From Prunella strophiata (lineage: Eukaryota > Chordata > Aves > Passeriformes > Prunellidae), in contig JAZBQD010000030.1 of assembly GCA_036583965.1 (NCBI GenBank), forward strand, positions 82,836,800 through 82,900,799: 64,000 bases of DNA. Direction: 5' to 3'. The translations under genes were made by a program, and so were the position numbers. Below are positions 53,326-64,000 of the stretch, one piece after another (within the stretch, counting starts at the first letter, position 1; each line of letters starts with the position of its first letter). The notes under the pieces were generated by a model. The model saw nothing but the letters and a program-made list of their open reading frames with translations. It was not told where the DNA came from and made no database searches.

Positions 53326-55990
53326 TTATTTTGCAGATAACATAAATAATCACTTTAAAATACTTTTCCCCCCAATAACCATAAGTTCCCTTTTGCAGGT
53401 ACAAGTACTGAGAAATATGGCTATGTATTTTTAGGAAAACATGGTTCTATTCCTCCTACCCAACAAAAAAATTGCCATAAATTAAAACCTGTTCCACTTC
53501 ATCATGATTCCAATTTGTCAGCAGCAATTTGTTAAAGAAACTTTCAGTGCTAGGCACAGTAGCCCAAAGTCAACCTCAAACCTAAGATGTCTGACATGAA
53601 AGTAGAAATAATGCAGCGTATTTCTCCCTTTGCCTCAACATTCAGGTCCTTTAGCCTGTTTGTTCCAGATCAAAAAAATCTTTCCAGATTTCTGCATCTC
53701 ATCAGCCCTGAAATCATCCTAACTTAGAGTAAAATCTCTATGAAATCTGATTAGCTAAACCTAAGCAACTCTTCTTTCAATTTAGACCCATTCCCTTCAG
53801 TCCACATTGCCTTTGCACTCTTTCTTTCAAAAGCTTTTGAATTTCATTTGGTTTAGTCAATGCACATTTCCCATAAGATCTTCCATGTTTTCAGACTTTG
53901 AGGACTTTATAAACCAAGGCAAGCTCTGCATTCCTTCCTTTTGCTGAGGCCATTAGGATTTCTCTTTCTTTCAGCATATTTGGTGTCAGTGTAGTTGCTG
54001 GACATTACTGAGCTCTTATCAGTGACATAATCTAACTCCAAAATAATGCCCCTCTTACACCAAAAGACACGAAAATTTTTTAACTTATACTGCCATTCTT
54101 CCAGCCCCACAGGGTATACATTAAGCCCTAAACTGAAATCTAAATTAGTGGTTTACTTTCTCCAGAGTTAGCTGACTCAAAATTAAGTGTAAAGAATAAA
54201 TGCTGGTTTTAACCTGCATAGTGAGAATTGATGCAAACTTGCCCCGAGTAAGCCAACAGCTTCTGCTGGACATCTTTCTTTCCCATAGAAGCACCTTCTC
54301 CTCTACATTGTTTTCAAAAACCTCCAGAGAGTATTCAAACCAAACTGAAGTTTGGGAACTATGTTGGACTTGGACTTTTTTTCACAAACCCCCAAGCCTC
54401 TTACAATGAGGAAATGCAGGCATATCAGCCATGCAAAACTCAGAAAGCTTTCCTCTGGGAAGCTACTGAGCAGAGAAAGTGCAGAACAGCTAAATACCAA
54501 GGTTCTGATGGAACTTTATCTCCTGGTAACAATCAGTCAATTGGTCTAAAGCCATCTGATAGATAGACAGGAATCTTCACATGTAAAGATGAATATTTTT
54601 TGCCTGCATCCCTAAAATTTCAGACTATCAAAGAGGTGTCGAGTAGTTTTAAAGCACTTGAAAATTTAGATTGTTATGAACAAAAGAATTTGCATGCTGG
54701 CTTGTCCTGTGAGACTTTGGTATGTACATATCATTAGGAAGGCTATATCCCCCGTTTCAAAAAACAGACAATTAAACTGGGTACAAATAGTGGTTAAAGA
54801 TGATAACCATTCTCTCTAATTCATTAAGTAACACATACTTCTTGACTGCATATGGTCAGAATATCCAGGATTATTTAAGGTCATGGTTTCAAACTGTCTG
54901 AAGTACTGGCTGATGAACTCAGATCTCCCCTTCAGCAAAAGAAAATGTGAATTCAGCTGAACAAGCTCAGCTGATTAAAGCAATACTAATTGTAGCCAGC
55001 TAATAACTAAATAGGAGTCTAGCAGCTTCTGGTAATGAGTTGCCTCAAAATGCAGTAATAAATGTCATTACACAGGAATTGGTAATAGCTGAGGAACTAC
55101 AACTAGCTCTTCCACCAGAACAGCACTCATGGAACAAAGAGCTCTAAGCTTTGTAAGGTTTATGCACGTGTCTACCTGGAAGTTCAAGGCTAAGGAGTTC
55201 TGGTTACCATTAATGGCCCTAGACTTAAGGATGCAAATTGGCATGCAACTGAATCATGGCAGGATCAGGAACAAAATTCAGGACTAGAACACAGTGCTTG
55301 AAATCTGTTTTTTTAATCTGTTTAATCATTACAGTAAAGTATATAAAAATGATATGAGGTGATAATGTCTCCTGAATGTGCTGGACCAAATTCTCTTAAG
55401 GTGCAAAAAAAAAAAAAAAAAAAAAATTTAAGCACTGCTTATTAATGCTAAAGAGAATTTGATCTTACTCACAATAAAGGTCTAACTTTGAAACAGAACA
55501 CTAAACAATGGTCACTTCTTCTATCAGACATTTCCAGTGAAATTCAAATTGAAAATAGATAATAAAAAAATACAGGTAAGCTATTATAATTGTTCAAATT
55601 TCAGAAAAAAAATGAAAGTTTATTTGAATTATTTTATTTTCCTATGCAGAGGTAAAAAAAAACAATTGTAATTTGATTGTATGATAAATATGCGTTCAGG
55701 TTTTAAAAGAAAAGACAGAAGAGCATAGCTCTTGTTGCATGTGGTCTTCCATGGATATAAACAAACAAAGGATTATCAGGTATAAATTTTATATTCATTA
55801 TCATAAGTTTTTAATTCAAATACCAACCAAAATGAAGCAAGATTTCAAGATTATTTCCCCCAAAATGCATTATGAAAAAGGAAATAACTGAGTCTTAAAG
55901 ATATCATGTCTTATTAGAAAGAACTCACCCTACAATGCTCTTAAAAATAAACTGAGTTTCATGGAAATATGAAATAGCTACACCATCAGG
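53326..55990. other. AT-rich intronic sequence, no gene seen
   Basis: Upstream intron adjoining the exon. Searched on the minus strand for the preceding receptor exon without success. A22 lies at 55405-55426. The 54945-55100 stretch carries several TAAT cores and paired CAGCTGA/AGCTGATT words, but nothing definable. Confidence 0.55.
55405..55426. repeat. Poly-A tract, 22 A
   Basis: Uninterrupted A run after GGTGC. No polyadenylation signal close upstream. Confidence 0.95.
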
Positions 55991-56044
55991 AAGGTTGGAC
56001 CAGATGATCCACTGTGTTCCCTTCCAACTTCTCCATGATTCTGC
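55991..56044 (+). mobile_element. CR1 LINE 3'-tail fragment, plus strand
   Basis: AAGGTTGGACCAGATGATCC, then CCCTTCCAACTTCTCCATGA and TTCTG, is the CR1 3' end with one decayed terminal repeat. Only about 54 bp are retained. Confidence 0.85.
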
Positions 56045-56176
56045 AATTTCAATGCCTGCTCAGTTTTTCTGTGCTATTGCATTCATTTGTGAACGCTCAC
56101 TTCATGAAGGAATTCAAGCCACACATGGAGTTGGTAACCTGCAGATGAAGCTTTTTTTCCTTGCACTAGAAGACTG

Positions 56177-56207
56177 CTCACAGTGTTGTTCACAGTGTTG
56201 TTCACAG
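56177..56207. repeat. Short tandem repeat, 12-bp unit, about 2.6 copies
   Basis: CTCACAGTGTTG, TTCACAGTGTTG and TTCACAG are consecutive. Only the first base differs between copies one and two. Confidence 0.85.
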
Positions 56208-57798
56208 AACAATGAAAGTGTTAATACCTCACTAAAAGCTGACAATAAGATTAAATATCGGATACTCAGCTACAGGACTGTTTTGTTATTGGCCTAAACC
56301 CAAGATAGTTCTAAAGAGCTGTCAGAAAAAATACTGGCAGAACCATGTGTATACAACATGCAAGAGAACAATTAAAAGCTGTCAACAAATGCACCAGCAT
56401 TCTCTAAGTTCTCTAAGGTAACCTAGCTGCTTATCACAGTCATTCCAACATGCTGGTTTTAACTGAGGAGAGGATTTATAAAGCCAGTCAAAATGTTTTT
56501 AAACAAAACTAAGGTCATCTGATCCAAATGCCCTGGCTTTGAGACAGGCAAGTGTTTATATTCCAGTCAGCTTTGTAACTATCACATTGCAAAGACACTA
56601 CCAACAAGTAGTGCCTACAAACTTCAAAAAAACCTGACAGCTCAAAACACACCTAGGACAACCACAGGGCTCTTCTGGTCCTGCACTGTGGATTTACACT
56701 GGTGGAAAAAAAAACAGTTTGAATCTCATTAAAATCCATTAAGACATTACTGCTTGGGCATATGTGAGTTAATCATTTGTATAAAAAAAACTCAACAAAT
56801 AAATCAGGAGAATTTTAAAAGACTCTTGAGTAAATCAAAAGAAGGAATGTTATACAATTTCATGTCAGGTAAGGGAAAAATTCTGCAAAAAGTTCCTGTC
56901 ATTTTATTATGTTTATTTACTACTCTGAATTATCCTGTCATTTTAAAATATCTCTTAATTTTTGATAGATCTCCACTATTCAGAACTGATGCTTATTTCA
57001 TGAATGAAACCACTTTTCTTCCTTCAGAAAGCTTCCTCCACATTTGAAGTCTGTCCAAATAGCACTAATGTTCCTGCATAAATCATAAATATTTAGAAAT
57101 ATTTTTAAAATTTTAATATTGACAAATATTTTTTACAAGCTTAATTAAATGGAGTATGTCTTACTGAGTTATCATAAATTTTAAAACAAAATTATTTTTT
57201 GTTGAGAGTTAATGTTTCTTACATTGTTCAACCAACACCCAGGTTTATTCTGGTTTACCCAACACAGCAGTGGTAAAAAATGTTATAGACCAATACACAC
57301 TTACAGAAGCAAAGCAACTAGAGCTAGATTTTTAGTAGGCACATAACTACATAAAAATCACAGTATGATCTCTGTTCAAGAACTACAGGGCCACCTGAGT
57401 TCTGCACAAATTTCACAAGACTTCTGAACACAAATGACTAACAAGACTGGCTCTGCAGTAATGAGATATTTTTTTATATTGCACCATAATGATATTTTAC
57501 TTTCTCTCATTACTGCATAAATTGCTATTTTTGAATTAGGACAAAGCTGTAATAAATCATTACACAGTTATTGGTAACTGTAATAGTAGTGATTATAGTG
57601 TTAATTTTTATTTTGCATTAGTGATGATGACTATTCCCATTTTCCTACATGACCTTATAGGCAGCATCTATTTACCTAGCTATTCCTATCAAACAAACTA
57701 CTATGCTAACAAGCATTTAGTCTCTCAAGAATAAAATATGGTCAGCTAACACATCTCCATTTTACAACAAATCACTACATTTGAAGAAAAACAGGAAG
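56208..57798. other. AT-rich intronic sequence, no gene seen
   Basis: No exon or transposon recognised. The 57440-57640 stretch contains repeated TAATGAG/CTCATTA and TAATAAATCATTA words and might be a conserved non-coding element, but this is only a texture judgement. Confidence 0.5.
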
Positions 57799-57948
57799 TG
57801 TTAAGCCACCATCACTGGAGGTATCTAAAAGATGAGTGGATGTGGAACTTAAGGACATGGTCTAGCATTGGATTTGGCAGTGTGAGGTTAAGGGCTGAAC
57901 GCGAAGATCTTAAGAATCTTTTTCAACCTAAATTATTCAATGATTCTC
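57799..57948 (+). mobile_element. CR1 LINE 3'-end fragment, plus strand
   Basis: CCATCACTGGAGGTATCTAA, GTGGATGTGGAACTTAAGGA, CATGGTCTAGCATTGG and AATCTTTTTCAACCTAAATT, then CAATGATTCT, follow the CR1 3'-UTR order. About 150 bp retained, moderately diverged. Confidence 0.9.
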
Positions 57949-59481
57949 TTCTACAATGCTAAAAATCTATCAGTGAGGAAAATTAAAAACCCTAATTCTT
58001 CCTGCATGGAAGAGAATGGTCTTGAAAACAGTTGTCAAAGTCCTCCACTTGCTACAGACACAAACTCTGACAGAAATGACATCCGTATGTTTTAGGCTCA
58101 AACTACCAAAACGGAACTGCAAATGAAAGTCAGAAAAAAAAAAAAAAGAAAGTTTGGATTAAAGCATTACTAGAATGAGAACACAGTTCTCTGAAAACAG
58201 TATTTTTTTTACATGCTAGGTTTGGTTGTCATTTTGTCCAGGAGTGTGAATGACAGTGTGCACATAAACGGACTCCCTCAATTAACTACAAATCACTTTT
58301 ATTCTTCATTTCCCACCATAACTATCAATCAACCTTCAGCACTTTCATCCTTCATTTACCATTCCCTAATACACAAGCTGTAATTTTTCAAGTATTATTT
58401 TGTGGAATGAAAACTGTATATTTTAATGGTTAGGTTTGTTTTTCAGTCAATCCCTATAGTTTTAATTTTTGTTTTACTTATATTCATCAGAGAGAAGAGT
58501 TCCTGTGTGATATCAGAACACTGAACAATAACAGAATTTGTTCCTGCAAAGTCTAGCAAGCTAGCAACCAGGGTCTAGAAGAACAATGACAGCCATGAGA
58601 AAACTATACAGATGTAAAAATGAGATACAATATTTAAAATAATATATGCAGAACATAATATGTCCCTGTTTACAGATGACAGAACAATTGGTTTGTTCCA
58701 TAACCTCAAAATGGCAACTAACACTGAACATCCTTGCAATTTACAAATACCTTCTAAGAAACCTCTTTAATGGCAGCATAGTCTGGGCAACCAGAGAGGG
58801 AAGGGATAAGAAGAAAAGAATTTTCTCATGTAAAAAGTTTCCCTGACTCTTACCTAACTTTCAACTCATGGCATCCAGAAAGTTTGTATGCTATACTCCC
58901 ATGATCCCCCCCAGATTAAAAAATATGATAGTGAATCTATAGAAAAGAAGAGAGAATAAGAACTAGCATTCTTCTACATTTAGTTTTGTGTGTGACAGTT
59001 AAGACTAAGAATTAGGCAAACATTAACAGTCAACCAAACTTTCCTACCTACAATGCTATTCAAGGAAAATATTCTATCTGTGTATGCATCAAGCCAGTCC
59101 AGCAAACAGCCACTGTCAGAAAAGTTATCTGTGTAAATTAATTATTTACATTCACAAAGATAAGATTGTATTTTAGGGGAGCTTGCTGTTTAGGAATTGG
59201 GTAAAGCACAAAAGCAGTACTTTTTTTTCAACCTCACAGACTACACACAAGACATAAGTATTGCAAAGATACAAGTGGCTTCTTAGAAATGAGAGAAAGG
59301 AGCATTTTATATAGGCAAAGAACTGCATTACCTGGGGTAAATTATTGGCAGTAAGATATGGGGTAAATTCAGAAAACCGGTGCTTTAATACTAAAATATT
59401 TCTCTATATTGAAGTGCAGTAAGCTTCAAATTGAAGTGTTGCTTTCCAGTTTTTGATTTAAATCAGGTGATCTAAAAAAAA
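57949..59481. other. AT-rich intronic sequence, no gene seen
   Basis: No exon, RNA gene or transposon recognised. A-rich run near 58133-58147. Confidence 0.55.
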
Positions 59482-59508
59482 GGGGGGGGCGGGGGGGGGT
59501 GAAAAGGG
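59482..59508 (+). repeat. G-rich run G8-C-G9-T-G...GGG, quadruplex candidate
   Basis: Eight G at 59482-59489, C, nine G at 59491-59499, TG, AAAA, then GGG at 59506-59508. The run follows a stretch of A. It offers enough G tracts for an intramolecular quadruplex. On the receptor transcript (minus strand) it would be C-rich, so any quadruplex would form in the DNA or an antisense RNA. Confidence 0.85.
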
Positions 59509-61500
59509 AAAATAACCAAAACTCTTAAATAATTGGAAAAAATGAAACTGGGTTTCTTTGGAGAGTTTTAAGCAGAAACACTGAGCTGTAGGGCTTCAGG
59601 CTCAATGCACTGGACTAAAATTTCTCTACTTATCCTTTCAGTAGGACACATTAAAATTTTACCTGAGAAAAGGATGAATAAAAAGTAGGATGTTTCCCCT
59701 GAGGGTCGAAAAGCTGTGAACCAAAGCAGGTCAGAAAGCCAAGGTAAAATTTTCCCTGTACTCAGTCCATGATTAAGCAATTAGAAAAGCAGAATTCAGG
59801 CATGAAGAAAACTTACTGTCAAGATCCAGAGTTGCTCTCATGCAGGATTTTGAAAGAGCCTATGTTTAATGGGCTAGACCAGCACCAAACCAAGACTATT
59901 TGTTTATGTAATCTTTCAAAACTCAAACATGTATCACAAAAATCTGATATGGGTATTTTTGAGTGTTCATAGAGTAGTTTACCCCTAATTTGCTAACCTT
60001 GCTATTAATATTCTAGAAGTGTTCATGGCAAACACTGCAAAAAAAAAGCTTCAGTTCCTGAAAAGAGTAAAGAACTAGAACTCCTGCAGAATAAGAAGAA
60101 ATCCCTTCTGTCATCCCACCTAGAACAGAGATCATTCTCATTTTTCTCATTTTCATTGAACAGCAACCCTTTCCTCAGGAAACATTCCCCTTCTTGAGGA
60201 TTTCTAGTTAGATGGCTGAATCAGAACAAAAGTCTCTGAAAGGAAGACAATCCACTTCTACCCCACCAAAAAAGAAAAAGGGAAGTATAAGTGAGAACAA
60301 TGAAAGCATGTCTGAATGTTTTTGTTATGATTTTTTCATTGAGCTCTCACTATATTCAGCCCTGTTTCCTACCAGGTCTTAGCCACAGCACTCTGTGTCC
60401 TCAACAAGAGGTTATACAAGTTTATTCTTCCATATAAATCTAAATTAGACTAATTTCTACAATCTTCTGCAGTGTCCAGTACTACAGAAGTTGGATCCAG
60501 GACTATGGCTTTCCTCTCTTGAGTGCTGCCATAATAAAAACAGAATTTACCCAATCACTCCTTCCCATGTGCTCTACCTTTACACACAAGTTGGCTTTCC
60601 AGGTACAAGTGTCTATGATCAATCCTGAAGCAATGAAAGTCTCTCTCACTACTTCATGTTATAAGATGCCTGACACTGTCTTGTAGGCCAGCACCAAAAA
60701 AAGACTTACAGCAGTAATTTGACCTTGCATGACACTTCACAGCTTTCTCTGCACTGTGATCTGGAAAATACTTTGATCTTTCAGGCAATATGCAACCCTC
60801 TGTCACCACATATGGGGAAACCTAGCTGGAGCTAATTTAAAGAGCATCAGGTGTGACAATCAGCAGCTAGCAAAAATAACTTGACAGCCTCTGTGGTAAT
60901 CACCTGTGGTGCACTTCAGGGTTCATTTCTGTGCAACATGGTAGGAAAGCAGGTCAGACAGGAGAAAGATTGTGACACTGCTTCAGATCTCAAGATTTTC
61001 AATTGGACTGTGCCTGGAAAAGGACATATCCTTTAAAAAGCAACAGAGTTGTTTCCTCTCAACCAACAGATTTGCTCCTTGCACACACTGAGAAATTGGT
61101 TAAATTAGTTACAGAGAAAACTTTTAACTGCTTTAAAAGAGGACTGCTGTTAATGCTCCCAAACAGCACAGTAAAGCACATCACACAGAGCTTAGTCCTC
61201 TGTGTTTGCTGATTCAAATGAGCCCATCTATTTGTACCAGCTACACTTGTACAAACCTGCTCTGGGTAGTGAGAGCTGCACAGCAGTATCTGAGACTGCT
61301 CTCATCTTCAGAAATATAGCTAATGGTTATTAAGACACTGGAGAAGTAAAGAAAACCAGCATGACTCTCAAGACAGCTAGAACTGGTGGAGTCAGGATAT
61401 TTCATATTGCAAAGTGAATTTATTTGTGCTCATAAATACAGATGACTGCCAGAGGCTGCAAGGGACAAATAATTTTAGAGGATACAAGAGGAAAAAACAT
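59509..61500. other. AT-rich intronic sequence, no gene seen
   Basis: No exon, RNA gene or transposon recognised before the GGAA repeats. The preceding receptor exon was sought here on the minus strand and not found. Confidence 0.5.
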
Positions 61501-61679
61501 GAGAGGAAGGAAGGAAGGAAGGAAGGAAGGAAGGAAAGGAAGGATACAAGGAAGGGGACAGGCAACCGGAAGGAAGGAAGGAAGGAAAGGAGAAGAAGGA
61601 AGGAAGGCAAGGAAGGAAGGAAGGAAGGAAGGAAGGAAGGAAGGAAGGAAGAAGGAAGGAAGGAGGAAGGAAGGAAGGA
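61501..61679. repeat. GGAA tetranucleotide microsatellite, tract A
   Basis: GGAA repeat interrupted by a non-repeat segment (about 61544-61569, containing ATACAAGG and GGCAACC) and by small variants such as GGAAA and GGCA. These interruptions include true substitutions, unlike the tract at 62511-63515. Confidence 0.95.
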
Positions 61680-61732
61680 TTAAAAGCAAAATTAGTGTTT
61701 GTTGAAAACACCTCAGAACAAAGACTGGTGAA

Positions 61733-62109
61733 GCTTTCTTCAACATATGCAATTCAGAGGCTTCCTTAATGTAATGATACATCTGAGAAACAGAGGATGC
61801 AAACACGGAATACAAATTGCCTTACTACTCTCCCATTCAAAGCCTAATGTAGGGTGAGACTTTTTCCCTCCCACTACTAATGGCACATTTCAGAAACCTC
61901 TCACATACTAACTTTCTGATAGGTAACTTTCACAGTGAAAGAAAAAGATTGCATATTAGTTTCCACACATAAGCTCACTCAGGGAATGTGACTGGAAAAG
62001 TGTTCACTTTGTTACAAATTTTCTGTTTAAGGCACATGATATTCCATATATATGTTTACTCCATATGAAGTTAAGCTTGAAACCATGTGAAGTTCTGAAG
62101 ATAGCTTTT
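61733..62109. repeat. Duplicated segment, copy 1
   Basis: Non-repetitive sequence from GCTTTCTTCAACATATGC to GAAGATAGCTTTT that is repeated at 63515-63885. This copy continues into further unique sequence on its right side and is the more likely true one. Confidence 0.95.
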
Positions 62110-62510
62110 CTTTTCCATAACTTTGTTGTGGTCTAAGCCATCCACTAAGGAAGGTGAGAGGGTAGATTTCATTAAAGTAAACTGACTTTGAAGGAAACTG
62201 TGTTTTGCTTCATTGCTGAGTTTTATTTTGTTTGTTTTTGTTTGTTTGTGTGGTGGGGTTTTTAGTGTAATTTAAATTTTAGACCTGTTAATCAAAGGAA
62301 AAAAAAGATCAGTTACAAAAATCTGGTTTATTACTAGAATCTAAATGAAACTGAGATATTTTTTTTTAGCTGTAATTATCATCATTCTGTTCTGGGCCCT
62401 GTTGGTTTGCCTAATATTTCTGGTTCATTTTATTAATAAAGAGGAAGTAAAATTTCAGGGCCAGAACCTGGTCCAACTAAATTTCAGGATTTATATCAAT
62501 GTGACATGGG
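62110..62510. other. Unique spacer between duplicated copy 1 and the long GGAA tract
   Basis: Contains TTTG-rich low-complexity sequence at about 62225-62255. The T-rich stretch at 62345-62440 happens to read as a hydrophobic peptide that runs open into the GGAA tract. No exon signals support it as a gene. Confidence 0.6.
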
Positions 62511-63515
62511 AGAAGGAAGGAGGAAGGAAGGAAGGAGGAAGGAAGGAAGGAAGGAAGGAAGGAAGAAGGAAGGAAGGAAGAAGGAAGGAAGGAAGAAGGA
62601 AGGAAGGAAGAAGGAAGGAAGGAAGGAAGAAGGAAGGAAGGAAGAAGGAAGGAAGGAAGGAAGGAAGGAAGGAAGGAAGAAGGAAGGAAGGAAGGAAGGA
62701 AGGAAGGAAGGAAGGAAGGAAGGAAGGAAGGAAGAAGGAAGGAAGGAAGGAAGAAGGAAGGAAGGAAGGAAGGAAGGAAGGAAGGAAGAAGGAAGGAAGG
62801 AAGGAGGAAGGAAGGAAGGAGGAAGGAAGGAAGGAAGGAAGGAAGGAAGGAAGGAAGGAAGGAAGGAAGGAAGGAAGGAAGGAAGGAAGGAAGGAAGGAA
62901 GGAAGGAAGGAAGGAAGGAAGGAAGAAGGAAGGAAGGAAGAAGGAAGGAAGGAAGAAGGAAGGAAGGAAGGAAGGAAGGAAGGAAGAAGGAAGGAAGGAA
63001 GAAGGAAGGAAGGAAGGAGGAAGGAAGGAAGGAAGGAAGGAAGGAAGGAAGGAAGGAAGGAAGAAGGAAGGAAGGAAGGAAGGAAGGAAGGAAGGAAGGA
63101 AGGAAGGAAGAAGGAAGGAAGGAAGGAAGGAAGGAAGGAGGAAGGAAGGAAGGAGGAAGGAAGGAAGGAGGAAGGAAGGAAGGAAGGAAGGAAGGAAGGA
63201 AGGAAGGAAGGAAGGAAGGAAGGAAGAAGGAAGGAAGGAAGGAAGGAAGGAAGAAGGAAGGAAGGAAGGAAGGAAGGAAGGAAGGAAGGAAGGAAGAAGG
63301 AAGGAAGGAAGAAGGAAGGAAGGAAGGAAGGAAGGAAGGAAGGAAGGAAGGAAGGAAGGAAGGAAGGAAGGAAGGAAGGAAGGAAGGAAGGAAGGAAGGA
63401 AGGAGGAAGGAAGGAAGGAAGGAAGGAAGGAAGGAAGGAAGGAAGGAGGAAGGAAGGAAGGAAGAAGGAAGGAAGGAAGGAAGGAAGGAAGGAAGAAGGA
63501 AGGAAGGAAGGAAGG
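62511..63515. repeat. GGAA microsatellite, tract B (about 1 kb)
   Basis: About 1005 bases of GGAA. There are roughly thirty interruptions, each the loss of one G (GGAAGAAGG) or one A (GGAGGAAGG). I saw no C or T within it. Same-type interruptions cluster at 11-bp spacing, for example about 62565-62650 and 63138-63175. The strand is all purine and the complement all pyrimidine, so triplex (H-DNA) formation is plausible, and GGAA is the ETS-family core site. All six frames are free of stop codons here, so long open frames are meaningless. Confidence 0.97.
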
Positions 63516-63885
63516 CTTCATTACATATGCAATTCAGAGGTTCCCTAATGTAATGATACATCGAGAACAGAGGATGCAAACACGGAATACAAATTGCCTT
63601 ACTACTCTCCCATTCAAAGCCAATGTAGGGTGAGACTTTTTCCCTCCACTACTAATGGAACCTTTCAGAAAACCTCTCACATACTAACTTTCTGAGAGGT
63701 CAACTTTCACAGTGAAAGAAAAAGATTGCTATATTAGTTTCCACACATAGCTCACTCAGGGAAGTGGACTGGAAAAGTGTTCACTTTTGTTACAATTTTT
63801 CTGTTAAGGCACATGATATTCCATATATATGTTACTCCATATGAAGTTAAGCTTGAAACCATGTGAAGTTCTGAAGATAGCTTTT
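63515..63885. repeat. Duplicated segment, copy 2 (probable assembly artefact)
   Basis: Near-repeat of 61733-62109, flanked on both sides by GGAA. About twenty differences from copy 1 over ~370 bp, mostly single-base gains or losses: CATCTGAGAAACAG against CATCGAGAACAG, AAGCCTAATG against AAGCCAATG, ATGTTTACTCC against ATGTTACTCC. After CTTTT, copy 1 goes on to CTTTTCC while copy 2 turns into GGAA repeat. Confidence 0.95.
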
Positions 63886-64000
63886 AAGGAAGGAAGAAGG
63901 AAGGAAGGAAGGAAGGAAGGAAGAAGGAAGGAAGGAAGGAAGGAAGGAAGGAAGGAAGGAAGAAGGAAGGAAGGAAGGAAGGAAGGAAGGAAGAAGGAAG
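63886..64000. repeat. GGAA microsatellite, tract C (runs off the right edge)
   Basis: GGAA repeat with the same single-G losses as tract B (at least four GGAAGAAGG variants), continuing to the end of the window. Confidence 0.95.

Larger units (their letters stand above)
53302..64000 (-). other. GABRG3: Intron upstream of the GABRG exon (partial, runs off the right edge)
   Basis: The preceding exon should encode the end of the mature N-terminus (a LILN-LL...Y--KLRPDIG-type segment) and end one base into a codon before a GT donor. I could not find it between 53302 and 64000, so this intron is at least 10.7 kb as assembled. It holds two CR1 tails, a G-rich run and the GGAA satellite region. Its true length is uncertain because the right end looks misassembled. 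Confidence 0.65.

Noticed and set aside
53135..53404. 89-codon minus-strand reading frame around the receptor exon
   Set aside because: Only the 53234-53301 part is coding. Residues on both sides are translated intron, shown by the acceptor and donor sites.
61414..61815. Open frames rich in GRKE or SFLP around the first GGAA tract
   Set aside because: Same cause: translation of a microsatellite and its complement.
62345..63553. 402-codon plus-strand open frame with a hydrophobic start and a KEGR repeat, and similar long frames on both strands up to 63633
   Set aside because: GGAA repeats contain no stop codon in any of the six frames. The hydrophobic start comes from T-rich DNA, and the repeat part changes frame freely with each single-base deletion. 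No splice or promoter context; not a gene.
53302..64000. Preceding GABRG exon (segment ending in an LRPDIG-type motif)
   Set aside because: Looked for on the minus strand with a CT-rich acceptor and a phase-1 end. No match was seen. It may lie beyond the window or be lost in the damaged repeat region.
1..64000. tRNA, snRNA or rRNA genes, CRISPR arrays, bacterial-type operons or a new defence system
   Set aside because: None seen on either strand. The DNA is vertebrate intronic sequence, where such prokaryotic systems are not expected.

Overview
This is vertebrate nuclear DNA, most likely from a bird. It is AT-rich, has no CpG island and no dense genes, and carries several 5'-truncated CR1 LINE copies of the classic avian/sauropsid type. 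Nearly all of it is non-coding. The one coding element I can support is a 68-bp exon on the minus strand at 53234-53301. It encodes the conserved segment that begins KPTVIDVDIYVNS and ends GPVSSINM, from the N-terminal extracellular domain of a GABA-A receptor gamma subunit, best matched from memory to gamma-3 (GABRG3). A branch-point-like TACTAAT, a polypyrimidine tract, an AG acceptor and a GTAAGT donor all sit in the right places. The window therefore appears to lie inside one large, minus-strand neurotransmitter-receptor gene. Positions 1-53233 are the intron after the exon and 53302-64000 are the intron before it. I looked for the neighbouring coding exons and found neither.

Layout. 1-2454: plain intron. 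2455-3562: the largest CR1 copy, on the minus strand, with broken reverse-transcriptase C-terminal coding. 3563-33480: AT-rich intron with one CR1 tail (about 5111-5204), an (AT)12 tract (11658-11681), a GC-richer block of unknown origin (24290-25220) and a weak LTR-like patch (about 29750-29870). 31980-32730 reads like conserved non-coding sequence but this is unproven. 33485-34450: an older plus-strand CR1. 37360-37640: a poly-T tract next to what looks, on the minus strand, like a polyadenylated 3' end. 40137-40640: a plus-strand CR1 with readable RT C-terminal motifs. 43522-43562: A41. 53234-53301: the exon. 55991-56044 and 57799-57948: CR1 tails. 59482-59508: a G8-C-G9 run.

The right end (61501-64000) is dominated by GGAA/TTCC microsatellite in three tracts, the middle one about 1 kb. 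Between the second and third tracts, a ~370-bp segment from 61733-62109 reappears at 63515-63885 with about twenty differences, most of them single-base indels. This looks more like a long-read assembly artefact (false duplication across a repeat) than a normal genomic duplication.

I see no protein-coding gene beyond the exon, and no RNA gene, CRISPR array or evidence of a new biological system. The long open frames in the GGAA tracts are by-products of a repeat that contains no stop codon in any frame.
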